Positions 1 through 5,582 of a DNA stretch of 5,796 bases are shown piece after piece. Below the pieces are notes generated by a model. It was not told where the DNA came from. It made no database searches and was given only the letters and a program-made list of their open reading frames with translations. The position numbers were made by a program, and so were the translations under genes. Source of the stretch: Burkholderiales bacterium (GTDB taxonomy: Bacteria > Pseudomonadota > Gammaproteobacteria > Burkholderiales > Burkholderiaceae); NCBI GenBank assembly GCA_947371645.1, contig CANBQJ010000233.1, forward strand, positions 1 to 5,796, read 5' to 3'. Each line of letters begins with the position of its first letter. The stretch's first letter is position 1.

Positions 1-568
1 TCTTCATGATGGCCTGCTGCTCGGGCTCCGAGCCCCAGGCGAAGAACTTCATGTGCTTGAAATCGTCAGGCCGGAAGGCGGCCTCTTTCGAAAAGAAGCG
101 CACCCAGCCGGCATCGCCCCAACCCAGCACGACGAAGCCACGGTCCAGAAAGCGCTTCTCCATCGCCGGGCGCATTTTCTCGCGCACGTAGTCCACCTCG
201 TCCCAGTTGCGAAACAGAAGGGGCAGGTTCTGAAGGGCGGCAATGCTGGGCTCGATCTCTCTCAGGCCCACCACCGACATCAGCGCACCCTGCAACTGGC
301 CAATGCGCATGCGCCGCGCCAATTCGGCCTCGCCACCCTGACTGCCGTCGGTGAACACGACGAACTTGGCGCTGCCGCCTTGCGCAGCTCGCCAGGCCTC
401 ACCCAGCTCCATCAACTGCTGGTGGTAAAGCGAGTTCTTGGGCACCACGGTGCCGATGCGCAGTTGAACGACCTGGGCCGCTGCCAGGCCCATCAGGCCC
501 ACGCTCAGCAACAGGGACAGGCACAGACGGCGGAGCAGCGGGTGCAGGGAGGCGGTTGATTTGATCAT
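1..568 (-). CDS. TRAP transporter periplasmic substrate-binding protein, DctP/TatP family (partial, C-terminus outside window)
   Basis: Periplasmic solute receptor of a tripartite ATP-independent periplasmic (TRAP) transporter: it captures a substrate and hands it to the DctQ/DctM membrane subunits. The 189 visible residues begin with ATG at 568 (MIKSTASLHP), followed by two arginines, a hydrophobic stretch (about 15-30) and an AAA|Q signal-peptidase I-like site at 31/32. DctP-like blocks follow: LRIGTVVP (36-43), FTDGSQGG (72-79), LARRMRIGQLQGA (83-95), and the hinge block around GWGDAGWVRFFS (149-160) with PDDFKHMKFF (167-176). In most DctP proteins the last block reads roughly DLKGLKIRV and supplies a carboxylate-binding arginine; here that position appears to be Phe. 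The gene starts 21 bases after the tatT stop and lacks an obvious Shine-Dalgarno site, so translation may be coupled to tatT. About half of a normal-length protein is present. Family confident; substrate unknown. Confidence 0.88.
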   Translation of the reverse strand, partial: MIKSTASLHPLLRRLCLSLLLSVGLMGLAAAQVVQLRIGTVVPKNSLYHQQLMELGEAWRAAQGGSAKFVVFTDGSQGGEAELARRMRIGQLQGALMSVVGLREIEPSIAALQNLPLLFRNWDEVDYVREKMRPAMEKRFLDRGFVVLGWGDAGWVRFFSKEAAFRPDDFKHMKFFAWGSEPEQQAIMK

Positions 569-589
569 TGGGGAAGAGGTAGAAGGCGC

Positions 590-1447
590 TCAGAACCGGT
601 CGTCGGCGCTGTCCAGCAGCCATTGGGCGCGTTCGCGCATCAGTTGATTGCCCAAGTCCGGGCGTGCCGCGCTGGCCTCCAGGGCTTGGTGCAACAGGTG
701 CTCGAACGCCGTGCGGTCGCCCTCGGTCAGGGCCTCTGCCCGTGCGACATAGACGCCGGCATTGCGGCCGCCCCCGAACGACTCGGCCTGGTCGAAGAAA
801 TGCTCGGACGCGCGGCGACTGCCGCCAGGGCGGGACGCCTCGAAAGTGCCCATCAGGCTGGCCAACGCGCCATCGGCGTATCCGGGCTCTTTCTCCCAGG
901 CCAGGTGAGCCAGGCGAACGGCCAGGGGCAGGTCAGCGACGACGTCCGGCTGATCCTTGGACAGCGAGATGAACCCGCCCCAGGACGCAGCAGCCCAGTA
1001 AGCCAGGCCAAGCTGGTCACCATCCAGGCGCTGCAGCGTCCCGTCAGCGAGGGCCTGGGCGAAGCCCGGTCGGCGCCGTTCCAGCGTCGCCATCGCATGC
1101 TGGTGGGCGCGCCAGTACAGGCGCGCTGCACGCTGGCGCATGCGCTGGGCTGCTTTGGCGTCCTGCGACGCCAGACGTTCGGCTTCGAAGGCCACGAAGG
1201 CAAACGCGTACTGCGTGAAGCCGCCTGCCACCGCCTCGCCAAGCGCGACATGGTCAGGCGTCTGACGCAAGACGGACTCGGAAAGCTTGAGGTAGAAGGC
1301 GCTGGCTTCGCGGGCCAGCATCAGGTCATCTTCCTGTGCCTGCCCTTGTGCGGCCAGTTCGTCTGCCATGCGGTTCAACACCAGATGGCTCGGCGAGCAT
1401 GCGCTCAGCAGTGCCAGGAGGGAGAACAGGGTAAATGTGCGCCACAC
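590..1447 (-). CDS. tatT: TRAP transporter TatT component family lipoprotein
   Basis: Predicted TPR-like lipoprotein partner of a TRAP substrate-binding protein (the TPAT arrangement known from Treponema pallidum Tp0956/Tp0957). In that system TatT forms a trimer and binds the P subunit, probably helping deliver hydrophobic ligands. The 285-residue product has a lipoprotein signal: basic WRT, hydrophobic LFSLLALL, then lipobox LSAC with Cys17 as the lipidated residue. The rest is helix-rich and alanine-rich, as expected for degenerate TPR repeats. Family hallmarks are LYWRAH (110-115), LAYWAAASWGGFISLSKDQP (148-167), the aromatic/acidic AWEKEPGYADGAL (183-195), and the C-terminal RRASEHFFDQAESFGGG (211-227) with VYVARAEAL. 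The start is GTG at 1447; an in-frame TAG lies a short way upstream with no ATG, GTG or TTG between, so this start is well bounded. No strong Shine-Dalgarno site is visible. It is the first gene of the operon in the window, followed by the substrate-binding protein. Confidence 0.87.
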   Translation of the reverse strand: MWRTFTLFSLLALLSACSPSHLVLNRMADELAAQGQAQEDDLMLAREASAFYLKLSESVLRQTPDHVALGEAVAGGFTQYAFAFVAFEAERLASQDAKAAQRMRQRAARLYWRAHQHAMATLERRRPGFAQALADGTLQRLDGDQLGLAYWAAASWGGFISLSKDQPDVVADLPLAVRLAHLAWEKEPGYADGALASLMGTFEASRPGGSRRASEHFFDQAESFGGGRNAGVYVARAEALTEGDRTAFEHLLHQALEASAARPDLGNQLMRERAQWLLDSADDRF

Positions 1448-1616
1448 GGCAAGAATGACATCGCTGCGTCGGTAAAACGGCCCACTCTAGGCAAGCTCGA
1501 TGAAGCGCCGGTGACAAGGCGCTTTGACGGGCTTGTGGACGGCAGCGAGGGTGCTGCCGAATGCCAACACCCCCGCAAACAGGTGAGCGCCGCGCGATGT
1601 CGGACCTCTTGTTGGC

Positions 1617-1639
1617 TTCTTGCCGGAGCGGTTCAAGAA
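1617..1639. repeat. Inverted repeat TTCTTG / CAAGAA
   Basis: Six-base perfect arms (1617-1622 and 1634-1639) flank an 11-base centre. The repeat is about 170 bases upstream of the tatT start. No T-tract follows on either strand, so it does not look like a terminator. It could be a regulator binding site, or chance. Confidence 0.3.
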
Positions 1640-1707
1640 AAGCACATGTGAATCAAAAGGCTATGGTGGTTTTGCATTTCCTTTTGCCGCACCAATCAAA
1701 TCAAACA

Positions 1708-1740
1708 CTGGGCCCAGCCCGCAAGGGTGGGCTTTGTTGT
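1708..1740 (+). terminator. Terminator-like hairpin on the plus strand
   Basis: A perfect 10-base palindrome CTGGGCCCAG (1708-1717) leads into a stem AGCCCG (1716-1721) paired with TGGGCT (1728-1733), counting one G-T pair. The loop is six bases and a T-rich tail TTTGTTGT follows (1733-1740). Polarity favours the plus strand: the minus-strand version loses one pair and has no T-tract. No annotated plus-strand gene ends here, so it would terminate an unrecognised upstream transcript. Alternatively it acts imperfectly on the minus strand as the end of the MerR-family transcript, whose stop codon is at 1773. Confidence 0.35.
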
Positions 1741-1772
1741 CTCTGGGGTTCATGTCGCCGCGCCCGGCTTGC

Positions 1773-2162
1773 TCAAACCGGCCGGCTCAAATCCTGCGGA
1801 TTCAGCATCGCCCCCCCATCGCAGCGCAGCATCTCCAACGTGCCCAGCACCTCGGCGCGCAGTTGCTGCAGCCGTCCGATCTGATCGTCCAGCGCTGCCA
1901 GCTTGTCGCGCATGCGCTGGCGCAACTCATCCAGGCGCAAGCCACCCGTGGTCAAGGCGGGCATCACGTCCAGGATCTCCTGCAGCGAAAAACCCAGTGC
2001 CTGCGCCGACTTGATGAAATTCACCTGCGCGACCATGGTCGGGGCGTAGACGCGGTAGCCCGATTCCGTCCTGCCTGTGGGTGTCAGCAGCCCCTTTTCT
2101 TCGTAAAAGCGCAAGGCATCGACGGTCACACCGGTTTGTTTGGAGAGTTCGCCAATCTTCAT
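1773..2162 (-). CDS. MerR-family transcriptional regulator
   Basis: DNA-binding activator of the MerR family, 129 residues. It opens directly with the winged helix-turn-helix (MKIGELSKQTGVTVDALRFY, 1-20), including the family RFYEEKGLL (18-26) and the wing RTESGYRVY (31-39). FIKSAQALGFSLQEI (49-63) completes the DNA-binding domain, and a long dimerisation helix runs from about 78 to 112. It then ends shortly, near Cys114 in MLRCDGG. That single cysteine is the only one. Metal sensors such as CueR, ZntR, CadR or PbrR carry at least two or three, so metal sensing is doubtful although the DNA-binding half is of that type. ATG at 2162 is preferred because the protein then starts at the conserved MKIGEL. 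A GTG at 2183 would add seven residues and begin inside the operator. The gene diverges from a dehydrogenase gene and shares its control region. Confidence 0.93.
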   Translation of the reverse strand: MKIGELSKQTGVTVDALRFYEEKGLLTPTGRTESGYRVYAPTMVAQVNFIKSAQALGFSLQEILDVMPALTTGGLRLDELRQRMRDKLAALDDQIGRLQQLRAEVLGTLEMLRCDGGAMLNPQDLSRPV

Positions 2163-2164
2163 GC

Positions 2165-2196
2165 TTGACTCTGGAGTTAACACCAGACTTTAGCAT
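2165..2196 (+). promoter_or_regulatory. MerR-type promoter and operator driving the dehydrogenase gene
   Basis: The -35 box TTGACT (2165-2170, five of six consensus) and a -10 TAGCAT (2191-2196, four of six) are separated by 20 bases, too long for normal RNA polymerase but typical of MerR-family promoters (19-20). Inside lies the dyad TCTGGAGTTAACACCAGA (2170-2187), symmetric at 16 of 18 positions and offset toward the -35, as in the mercury operator. From memory, the E. coli zntA promoter has the same TTGACT and CTGGAGT opening and the same spacing. The regulator's start codon is three bases from the -35, so the regulator would sit over its own promoter region as well and probably represses itself. 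The expected start of transcription, about 2203, leaves only a 10-22 base leader before the dehydrogenase start. Confidence 0.8.
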
Positions 2197-2224
2197 CCGG
2201 CCACTTTCACAAATGGGCCGTCAC

Positions 2225-3319
2225 ATGCTTCAGCACACCACCCCCGACGCGCAGCCGGTATTGCTGCTCACCGGCGCCACCGGCCAGATCGGCCGCCAGG
2301 TTTTGCGGGCCTGGCTGCACACCGGGCATCGGGTGGTCATCACCCTGCGCGACCCGGCACGCCAGTGGCCCACACTGCGCCAATGGCTGACACAGCAAGG
2401 CGCGCCCACCGAAGGTGTCGACTGCGTGGCCACAGATTTCGCTCTGCCCGATTTTGGCTGGGGTGCGCACACGCCCAGCCAGCTTCAGCACGTCAGCTGC
2501 GTCGTCCACCTGGCCGCCTTGTGGGGCTGGCAACTGCGCTGGCCTGACGCCAACGAGGTCAACGTGCAGGGCACCGTGCGCCTGCACGCCTGGGCCAAGC
2601 GGCAGGGCATCACGGGGCCCTTTGTTGGCGTGTGTGGCTTCCTGAGCCAGGTGCCAGGCCACCTGGACAGCATGGGCCTGCGGCATCCCCAGGTGGACTG
2701 GGCCGCAGCGGCCCGCAGATGGGGCGCCTACGAGGTTTCCAAGGTTCGGGCTTACCTGACCCTGCACCCATCTCGCCAGCAGCCTGGCGAGCTCCCGGTG
2801 ACCTGGGTCCACCCGGCCACGGTCATCGGCGACGCCACGCTGCCCGAGGTGCCCGAACAATCTGCGGTGGTGGGCATCCTGCAGGCCATCAGCCGGGGCG
2901 TGCTGCGGCTGGTGCCGGGTTCGCCCGCGCACGCCGTGCCCTGGGTGACGGGGCAGTACGTGGCGCGCTATGTGGTGGCGCTGCTGTTGTCGCCCGACGA
3001 CGCCATGCCCGAGCACCTGCTGATGGACCCGGCTTCGCCCTCCCTGCGCACGTCGGTCAACCTGCTCGCCGGCGCGATGGGCGGGCCGCGGGCGGTCGGG
3101 CACCTGCCCAAAGGGCTGATGAGCGCGCTGCTGAAGCTGCCGGGCGTGCCTGGTTTGATGGGCGCGTCGGCCGAGTCCCTGAACTTCATTGTCGACACGC
3201 CACCCGACCCTGCCGCCTCCGTGCGCTGGGGCTTGCGCCATGGCATTGCCCACCCGGATGTGGCGCAGGCACTGGCTTTGACGGCTCGACATTGGCGCCA
3301 CGCGCGCCAGCTTGTTTGA
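2225..3319 (+). CDS. NAD(P)-dependent epimerase/dehydratase-like protein (extended or atypical SDR)
   Basis: Cytoplasmic Rossmann-fold oxidoreductase-like protein of 364 residues. The nucleotide-binding motif is LLLTGATGQIGRQVL (13-27), the TGxxGxxG form of extended SDRs. Later elements are in family order: VVHLAALWGW (93-102, the fourth strand HLAA motif), NEVNVQGTVRL (110-120, the NVxGT helix), YEVSK (169-173, the YxxxK catalytic pair) and WVHPATVIGD (194-203), equivalent to the RPxxVYGP region. No signal peptide or membrane span is seen. Substrate is not deducible. Neither possible start has a good Shine-Dalgarno site. ATG at 2225 is used because it leaves a leader of about 22 bases after the predicted transcription start; ATG at 2213 (adding MGRH) is the alternative. 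The gene is the target of the MerR-type promoter and is followed after 66 bases by the SRAP gene on the same strand. Confidence 0.88.
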   Translation: MLQHTTPDAQPVLLLTGATGQIGRQVLRAWLHTGHRVVITLRDPARQWPTLRQWLTQQGAPTEGVDCVATDFALPDFGWGAHTPSQLQHVSCVVHLAALWGWQLRWPDANEVNVQGTVRLHAWAKRQGITGPFVGVCGFLSQVPGHLDSMGLRHPQVDWAAAARRWGAYEVSKVRAYLTLHPSRQQPGELPVTWVHPATVIGDATLPEVPEQSAVVGILQAISRGVLRLVPGSPAHAVPWVTGQYVARYVVALLLSPDDAMPEHLLMDPASPSLRTSVNLLAGAMGGPRAVGHLPKGLMSALLKLPGVPGLMGASAESLNFIVDTPPDPAASVRWGLRHGIAHPDVAQALALTARHWRHARQLV

Positions 3320-3385
3320 CGGGTGCCCAACGGATTGGCGCGGCCGTGGGGAGCGTGCAACAAAAAGCTCAGTAGACTGGGCTTC

Positions 3386-4039
3386 ATGTCCACCCACTAC
3401 AGCCCGCCGTCGGACATGGCCCGCATGCGCCAGCACTTTGGCGTGGCACTGGACGCCGTGTCCTACCCTTCCGAGACCTGGCCTTGTGACCAGGCGCCAG
3501 CTATTTTGAGGGACGTGGGCTCGGGTGTTGACCGGCAAGCCTTCCTGGGCCAGTTCGGGCTGCTGCCGTTCTGGGCCAAGGACCCGACCCTGGCCCGCCG
3601 CACCTTCAATGCCCGCGCCAAGACCGCCCCAGAGCGCTCCAGCTTCAAGGACGCGTGGCACAAGGGGCAGCGCTGCATCATCCCGGCGGAGTGGGTGGGC
3701 GAGCCCAGCTGGGAAACCGGCAAGGCGGTGCGCTGGAAGATCTCCCGCCAGGACGGCGCACCCATGGGCATCGCGGGCCTGTGGTCGCGCTGGTGGGCGC
3801 TCAATGGCGTGGAGGTGATGAGCTTCGCCATGCTCACAGTGGACGTGGGCGAGCACGCGCTGATGCAGCGCTTTCAGACGCCTGCGGGCGACAAGCAGAT
3901 GGTGGCCGTCCTGGATGAGGCCGATTACGACCGCTGGCTGGGCTGTTCACCCGGCGAGATGATGGGCATGTTGAAGGCCTACCCGGCCGAGCAACTGGTG
4001 GCCGAGGCCGCACCCATGCCACCCCGTCCGCGCGCCTGA
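3386..4039 (+). CDS. SRAP-domain protein (YedK/HMCES-like) with substituted catalytic residues
   Basis: SRAP proteins (SOS response-associated peptidase family) shield abasic sites in single-stranded DNA by linking them covalently to Cys2, exposed after Met1 removal. This 217-residue protein, near the usual length, matches the subgroup that normally starts MCTHYxP. Family blocks are FGLLPFWAKD (57-66), TFNARAKT (73-80, conserved Asn75), RCIIPAEWVGEPSWETGKAV (96-115, conserved Glu106) and MGIAGLW (127-133), then SFAMLTVDVGEHALMQRF (146-163). Two key residues differ: position 2 is Ser (TCC) instead of Cys, and the expected late His after QRF is Gln164 (CAG). Each is one base from the canonical codon. 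The frame is open upstream to 3323, but only ATG 3386 places the conserved THYSPP at the N-terminus. It lies between the dehydrogenase (66 bases) and a small membrane protein (12 bases). Family confident; activity doubtful. Confidence 0.88.
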   Translation: MSTHYSPPSDMARMRQHFGVALDAVSYPSETWPCDQAPAILRDVGSGVDRQAFLGQFGLLPFWAKDPTLARRTFNARAKTAPERSSFKDAWHKGQRCIIPAEWVGEPSWETGKAVRWKISRQDGAPMGIAGLWSRWWALNGVEVMSFAMLTVDVGEHALMQRFQTPAGDKQMVAVLDEADYDRWLGCSPGEMMGMLKAYPAEQLVAEAAPMPPRPRA

Positions 4040-4051
4040 GGTGCCCCCAAC

Positions 4052-4312
4052 ATGTCTCCACTGACGTCCAATCTGCAGGCCCTCGGCCTGGAAATGCCCT
4101 CGATGGCCTACATCCTGGGCGCCATCGTCTTTGGCATGCTGGGTTTGTGGGCCTACTACCGAGGCAAGCACGCGGGCAAGCCCATGGTGCGTTGGCTGGG
4201 CGTGGCACTGATGCTCTACCCCTACGCGGTGGACGCCACCTGGCTTCTGTACGTACTGGGCATCGGGCTCACCGCAGCCATCGTGTGGGCCGACCGCCAG
4301 GATCAGCCGTAG
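4052..4312 (+). CDS. Small integral membrane protein
   Basis: An 86-residue hydrophobic protein of unknown function. A short polar N-terminus is followed by a membrane span (about 18-36, AYILGAIVFGMLGLWAYY) and a basic loop RGKHAGKP (37-44). Then come one long or two short hydrophobic segments (about 47-60 and 62-80), with MLYPYAVDATWLLY between. A charged tail DRQDQP ends it. By the positive-inside rule the basic loop should be cytoplasmic. From memory, similar small proteins with an LYPYAV-like core are common in Burkholderiales and carry vague names; I do not assign a function. Its start is well supported: GAGGTG (4038-4043) overlaps the upstream SRAP stop codon and sits eight bases before ATG 4052, so the two genes are probably co-transcribed and coupled. 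Its stop overlaps the end of the convergent minus-strand gene by 10 bases. Confidence 0.8.
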   Translation: MSPLTSNLQALGLEMPSMAYILGAIVFGMLGLWAYYRGKHAGKPMVRWLGVALMLYPYAVDATWLLYVLGIGLTAAIVWADRQDQP

Positions 4313-4662
4313 TCGATCTCGAACCAGTCCGGGTGCTGCTTGCGCACCGTGGCCAGCAGGTGCATGGTTTGTGGCACCAGGCCATTGACCGCATACCAGG
4401 TTTCTTCACGCCGCGGCTGGATGCCGGCACGCAGCTTCTCGTGCAGCGCGTGCCAGCCGTTCCAGTCCACATCACGCAGGCGCTGGTGCAGCATGGGCGT
4501 CACGTTGCCCAGCGTGTGCGCCATGATCAGCAGCTGCGCCTCCACCGCCCGCAAGGTCCCCGCACTGGCAAAGAGCTCATGCTCGTCTTCCATGGGGGCA
4601 GTGAGGGTGCGCACCTGCTGGCCACAGCCCATCAGGATGTCGTACAGGGAGCGGTGGTACAT
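4303..4662 (-). CDS. HepT/DUF86 (HEPN)-like protein, catalytic motif degenerate
   Basis: A 119-residue, helix-rich soluble protein. From memory of DUF86/HepT ribonuclease toxins it aligns without gaps over its core. AHTLGNVTPMLHQRLRDVDW (48-67) corresponds to the family segment running from IGEA to IPW, with the same spacing and a shared proline. The following helix W67-x5-L73-HEKLRAGI (74-81) lies where HepT has MRNRLIHGY. The ribonuclease residues R, H and Y of that Rx4HxY motif would be His74, Ala79 and Ile81, so activity is not expected. No MntA-type nucleotidyltransferase antitoxin gene is adjacent. ATG 4662 is chosen because AGGGGG (4677-4672) lies nine bases upstream; GTG 4668 would be only three bases from it. 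The gene follows the 202-residue gene after 20 bases, a likely operon. The HepT link is tentative; the open frame itself is solid. Confidence 0.72.
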   Translation of the reverse strand: MYHRSLYDILMGCGQQVRTLTAPMEDEHELFASAGTLRAVEAQLLIMAHTLGNVTPMLHQRLRDVDWNGWHALHEKLRAGIQPRREETWYAVNGLVPQTMHLLATVRKQHPDWFEIDYG

Positions 4663-4682
4663 CGTCACTCACCCCCTGAGCA

Positions 4683-5291
4683 TCAAACCGGACGGTTCTC
4701 GTTGGGGTTGCGCACCGGGCCCATCAGCTCCAGACCTTCCGAGTAGGTGATGGTGTCGAAGGTGATGTCGAACTTGATGGCCGCGTCGGCGATGGCGTCC
4801 AGCTTGGCCGCCGTGTCCAGCTTCTTGAGGTCGTTGCGTTCCAGGTAAAGCAGGTCCAGCAGCTCGTTGTAGACCGTGGCCTCATCGATGGGCAGCACGT
4901 AGAACATGGCGCCTTTGTAAGGCACCTGGTACTTCTTGCTCAGGTCGATGTTGTTGCAAAACAGGAAGTACTTGCCACCGGCACTCAGCGAGTCGCCCAG
5001 CACTTCGGCCACGTCCTTGAGGTGCTCGAAGGACAGCAGGTAGCCGGCGAAGAAGGGCAGGGTCTTGTCGCCTTCTTGCGCCACGGAAAGCACCTGGTCA
5101 CAGGTCAGCTCGGGCGGGCGGGCTTCGTCGGCCTTCTGCACGGAAAAGCGCAGCGCGAGTTCACCGCGAAAGCCCACGCGACCCGGCTTGTGGGTGCTGC
5201 CCTTGAACACGGGGTTTTGCAGGTGGCGCTTCTGGTTGAGCGGACCGAGGACGGTCTTGTCGATGGGGGTGAGTTCTGCGGTCGCGGTCAT
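4683..5291 (-). CDS. Conserved-looking hypothetical protein, soluble, 202 residues
   Basis: I do not recognise this protein. It has no signal peptide, membrane span or known motif that I can see, and two cysteines (64 and 112). The N-terminal third is polar and basic (KRHLQNPVFKGSTHKPGRVG, 21-40). The middle has strand-like segments (GELALRFSV, 43-51; GKYFLFCNNIDL, 106-117; GAMFYVLPID, 127-136), and the C-terminal part is helical and charged (TVYNELLDLLYLERNDLKKL, 139-158). Start ATG 5291 is well supported by AAGGA eight bases upstream. Codon choice is strongly biased (AAG, AAC, TAC, ATC, CTG nearly throughout the middle), more than in its neighbours, which suggests high expression. It is the first gene of a probable two-gene unit with the HepT-like gene 20 bases downstream. 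A real gene with high confidence; function unknown. Confidence 0.85.
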   Translation of the reverse strand: MTATAELTPIDKTVLGPLNQKRHLQNPVFKGSTHKPGRVGFRGELALRFSVQKADEARPPELTCDQVLSVAQEGDKTLPFFAGYLLSFEHLKDVAEVLGDSLSAGGKYFLFCNNIDLSKKYQVPYKGAMFYVLPIDEATVYNELLDLLYLERNDLKKLDTAAKLDAIADAAIKFDITFDTITYSEGLELMGPVRNPNENRPV

Positions 5292-5474
5292 GGCGAGGGT
5301 CCTTCAGGGGTTGGGTGACACCGTTCTTCTGCAATCGGCATACCAGCCATGGGCCCGCCACGTTTCGCACATCAACCGGGCGAGCTTGTCGGGTGTTCGG
5401 ATTGGGCTTGAATAGGGCCTGTGCCTCGGAAACACCGATGAACACGGGCGTCTGCCCACACACGCGCAAGCTGA

Positions 5475-5491
5475 GGCCTTCTGGAAAGGCC
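5475..5491. repeat. Inverted repeat GGCCTT / AAGGCC
   Basis: Six-base perfect arms around a five-base loop (CTGGA). It is about 186-202 bases upstream of the predicted sigma-54 transcription start. No T-tract follows. It could be a protein site or a small hairpin. Confidence 0.35.
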
Positions 5492-5508
5492 GGCACCCCG
5501 CGCAAGCG

Positions 5509-5528
5509 ACACGACTTGGCTGTCGTGT
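5509..5528. promoter_or_regulatory. Inverted repeat ACACGAC / GTCGTGT, candidate upstream activator site
   Basis: Seven-base perfect arms (5509-5515 and 5522-5528) are separated by TTGGCT. The centre lies about 160 bases upstream of the predicted sigma-54 start, within the distance usual for enhancer-binding protein sites. Dyads of this size and spacing are typical of such sites. The assignment is inferred from position and symmetry alone. Confidence 0.45.
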
Positions 5529-5582
5529 GCCCTTCACGACGCGGCGGGTTGTTTTGTCGGCTTTCACACATGCAATTTGAGT

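Larger units (their letters stand above)
1448..1772. other. Intergenic region between tatT and the MerR-family gene
   Basis: This 325-base gap is upstream of tatT and downstream of the MerR-family gene, both on the minus strand. It should hold the tatT promoter and any terminator of the regulator. The half near tatT is GC-rich and unremarkable. Bases about 1640-1710 are clearly AT-richer than their surroundings, followed by a GC-rich hairpin with a T-rich tail on the plus strand. I found no sigma-70 promoter with good boxes and spacing on either strand, no tRNA or riboswitch that I can recognise, and no open frame with a plausible start, ribosome binding site and protein-like composition. Confidence 0.6.

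Noticed and set aside
53..559. A 168-codon open frame on the plus strand
   Set aside because: It is antisense to the DctP-family receptor, with His/Gln/Ala-rich composition and no recognisable protein feature.
623..1651. A 342-codon open frame on the plus strand
   Set aside because: It is antisense to tatT, which has a lipoprotein signal and clear family motifs. The plus frame shows no domain or ribosome binding site.
1448..1772. tRNA or riboswitch in the tatT upstream gap
   Set aside because: No T-loop (GGTTCRA with flanking stem), acceptor pairing or recognisable riboswitch core was found on either strand.
2163..2183. Upstream GTG start at 2183 for the MerR-family gene, adding seven residues
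   Set aside because: It would begin inside the operator dyad and precede the conserved MKIGEL start. MerR proteins normally begin at that point.
3323..3385. N-terminal extension of the SRAP protein from 3323
   Set aside because: SRAP function depends on residue 2 being N-terminal, and the family block THYSPP follows ATG 3386 directly. The extension has no ribosome binding site.
2207..3856. A 549-codon open frame on the minus strand
   Set aside because: It runs antisense to the dehydrogenase and SRAP genes. Its product is rich in His, Arg, Gln, Gly and Ala with no domain, typical of the opposite frame in GC-rich coding DNA.
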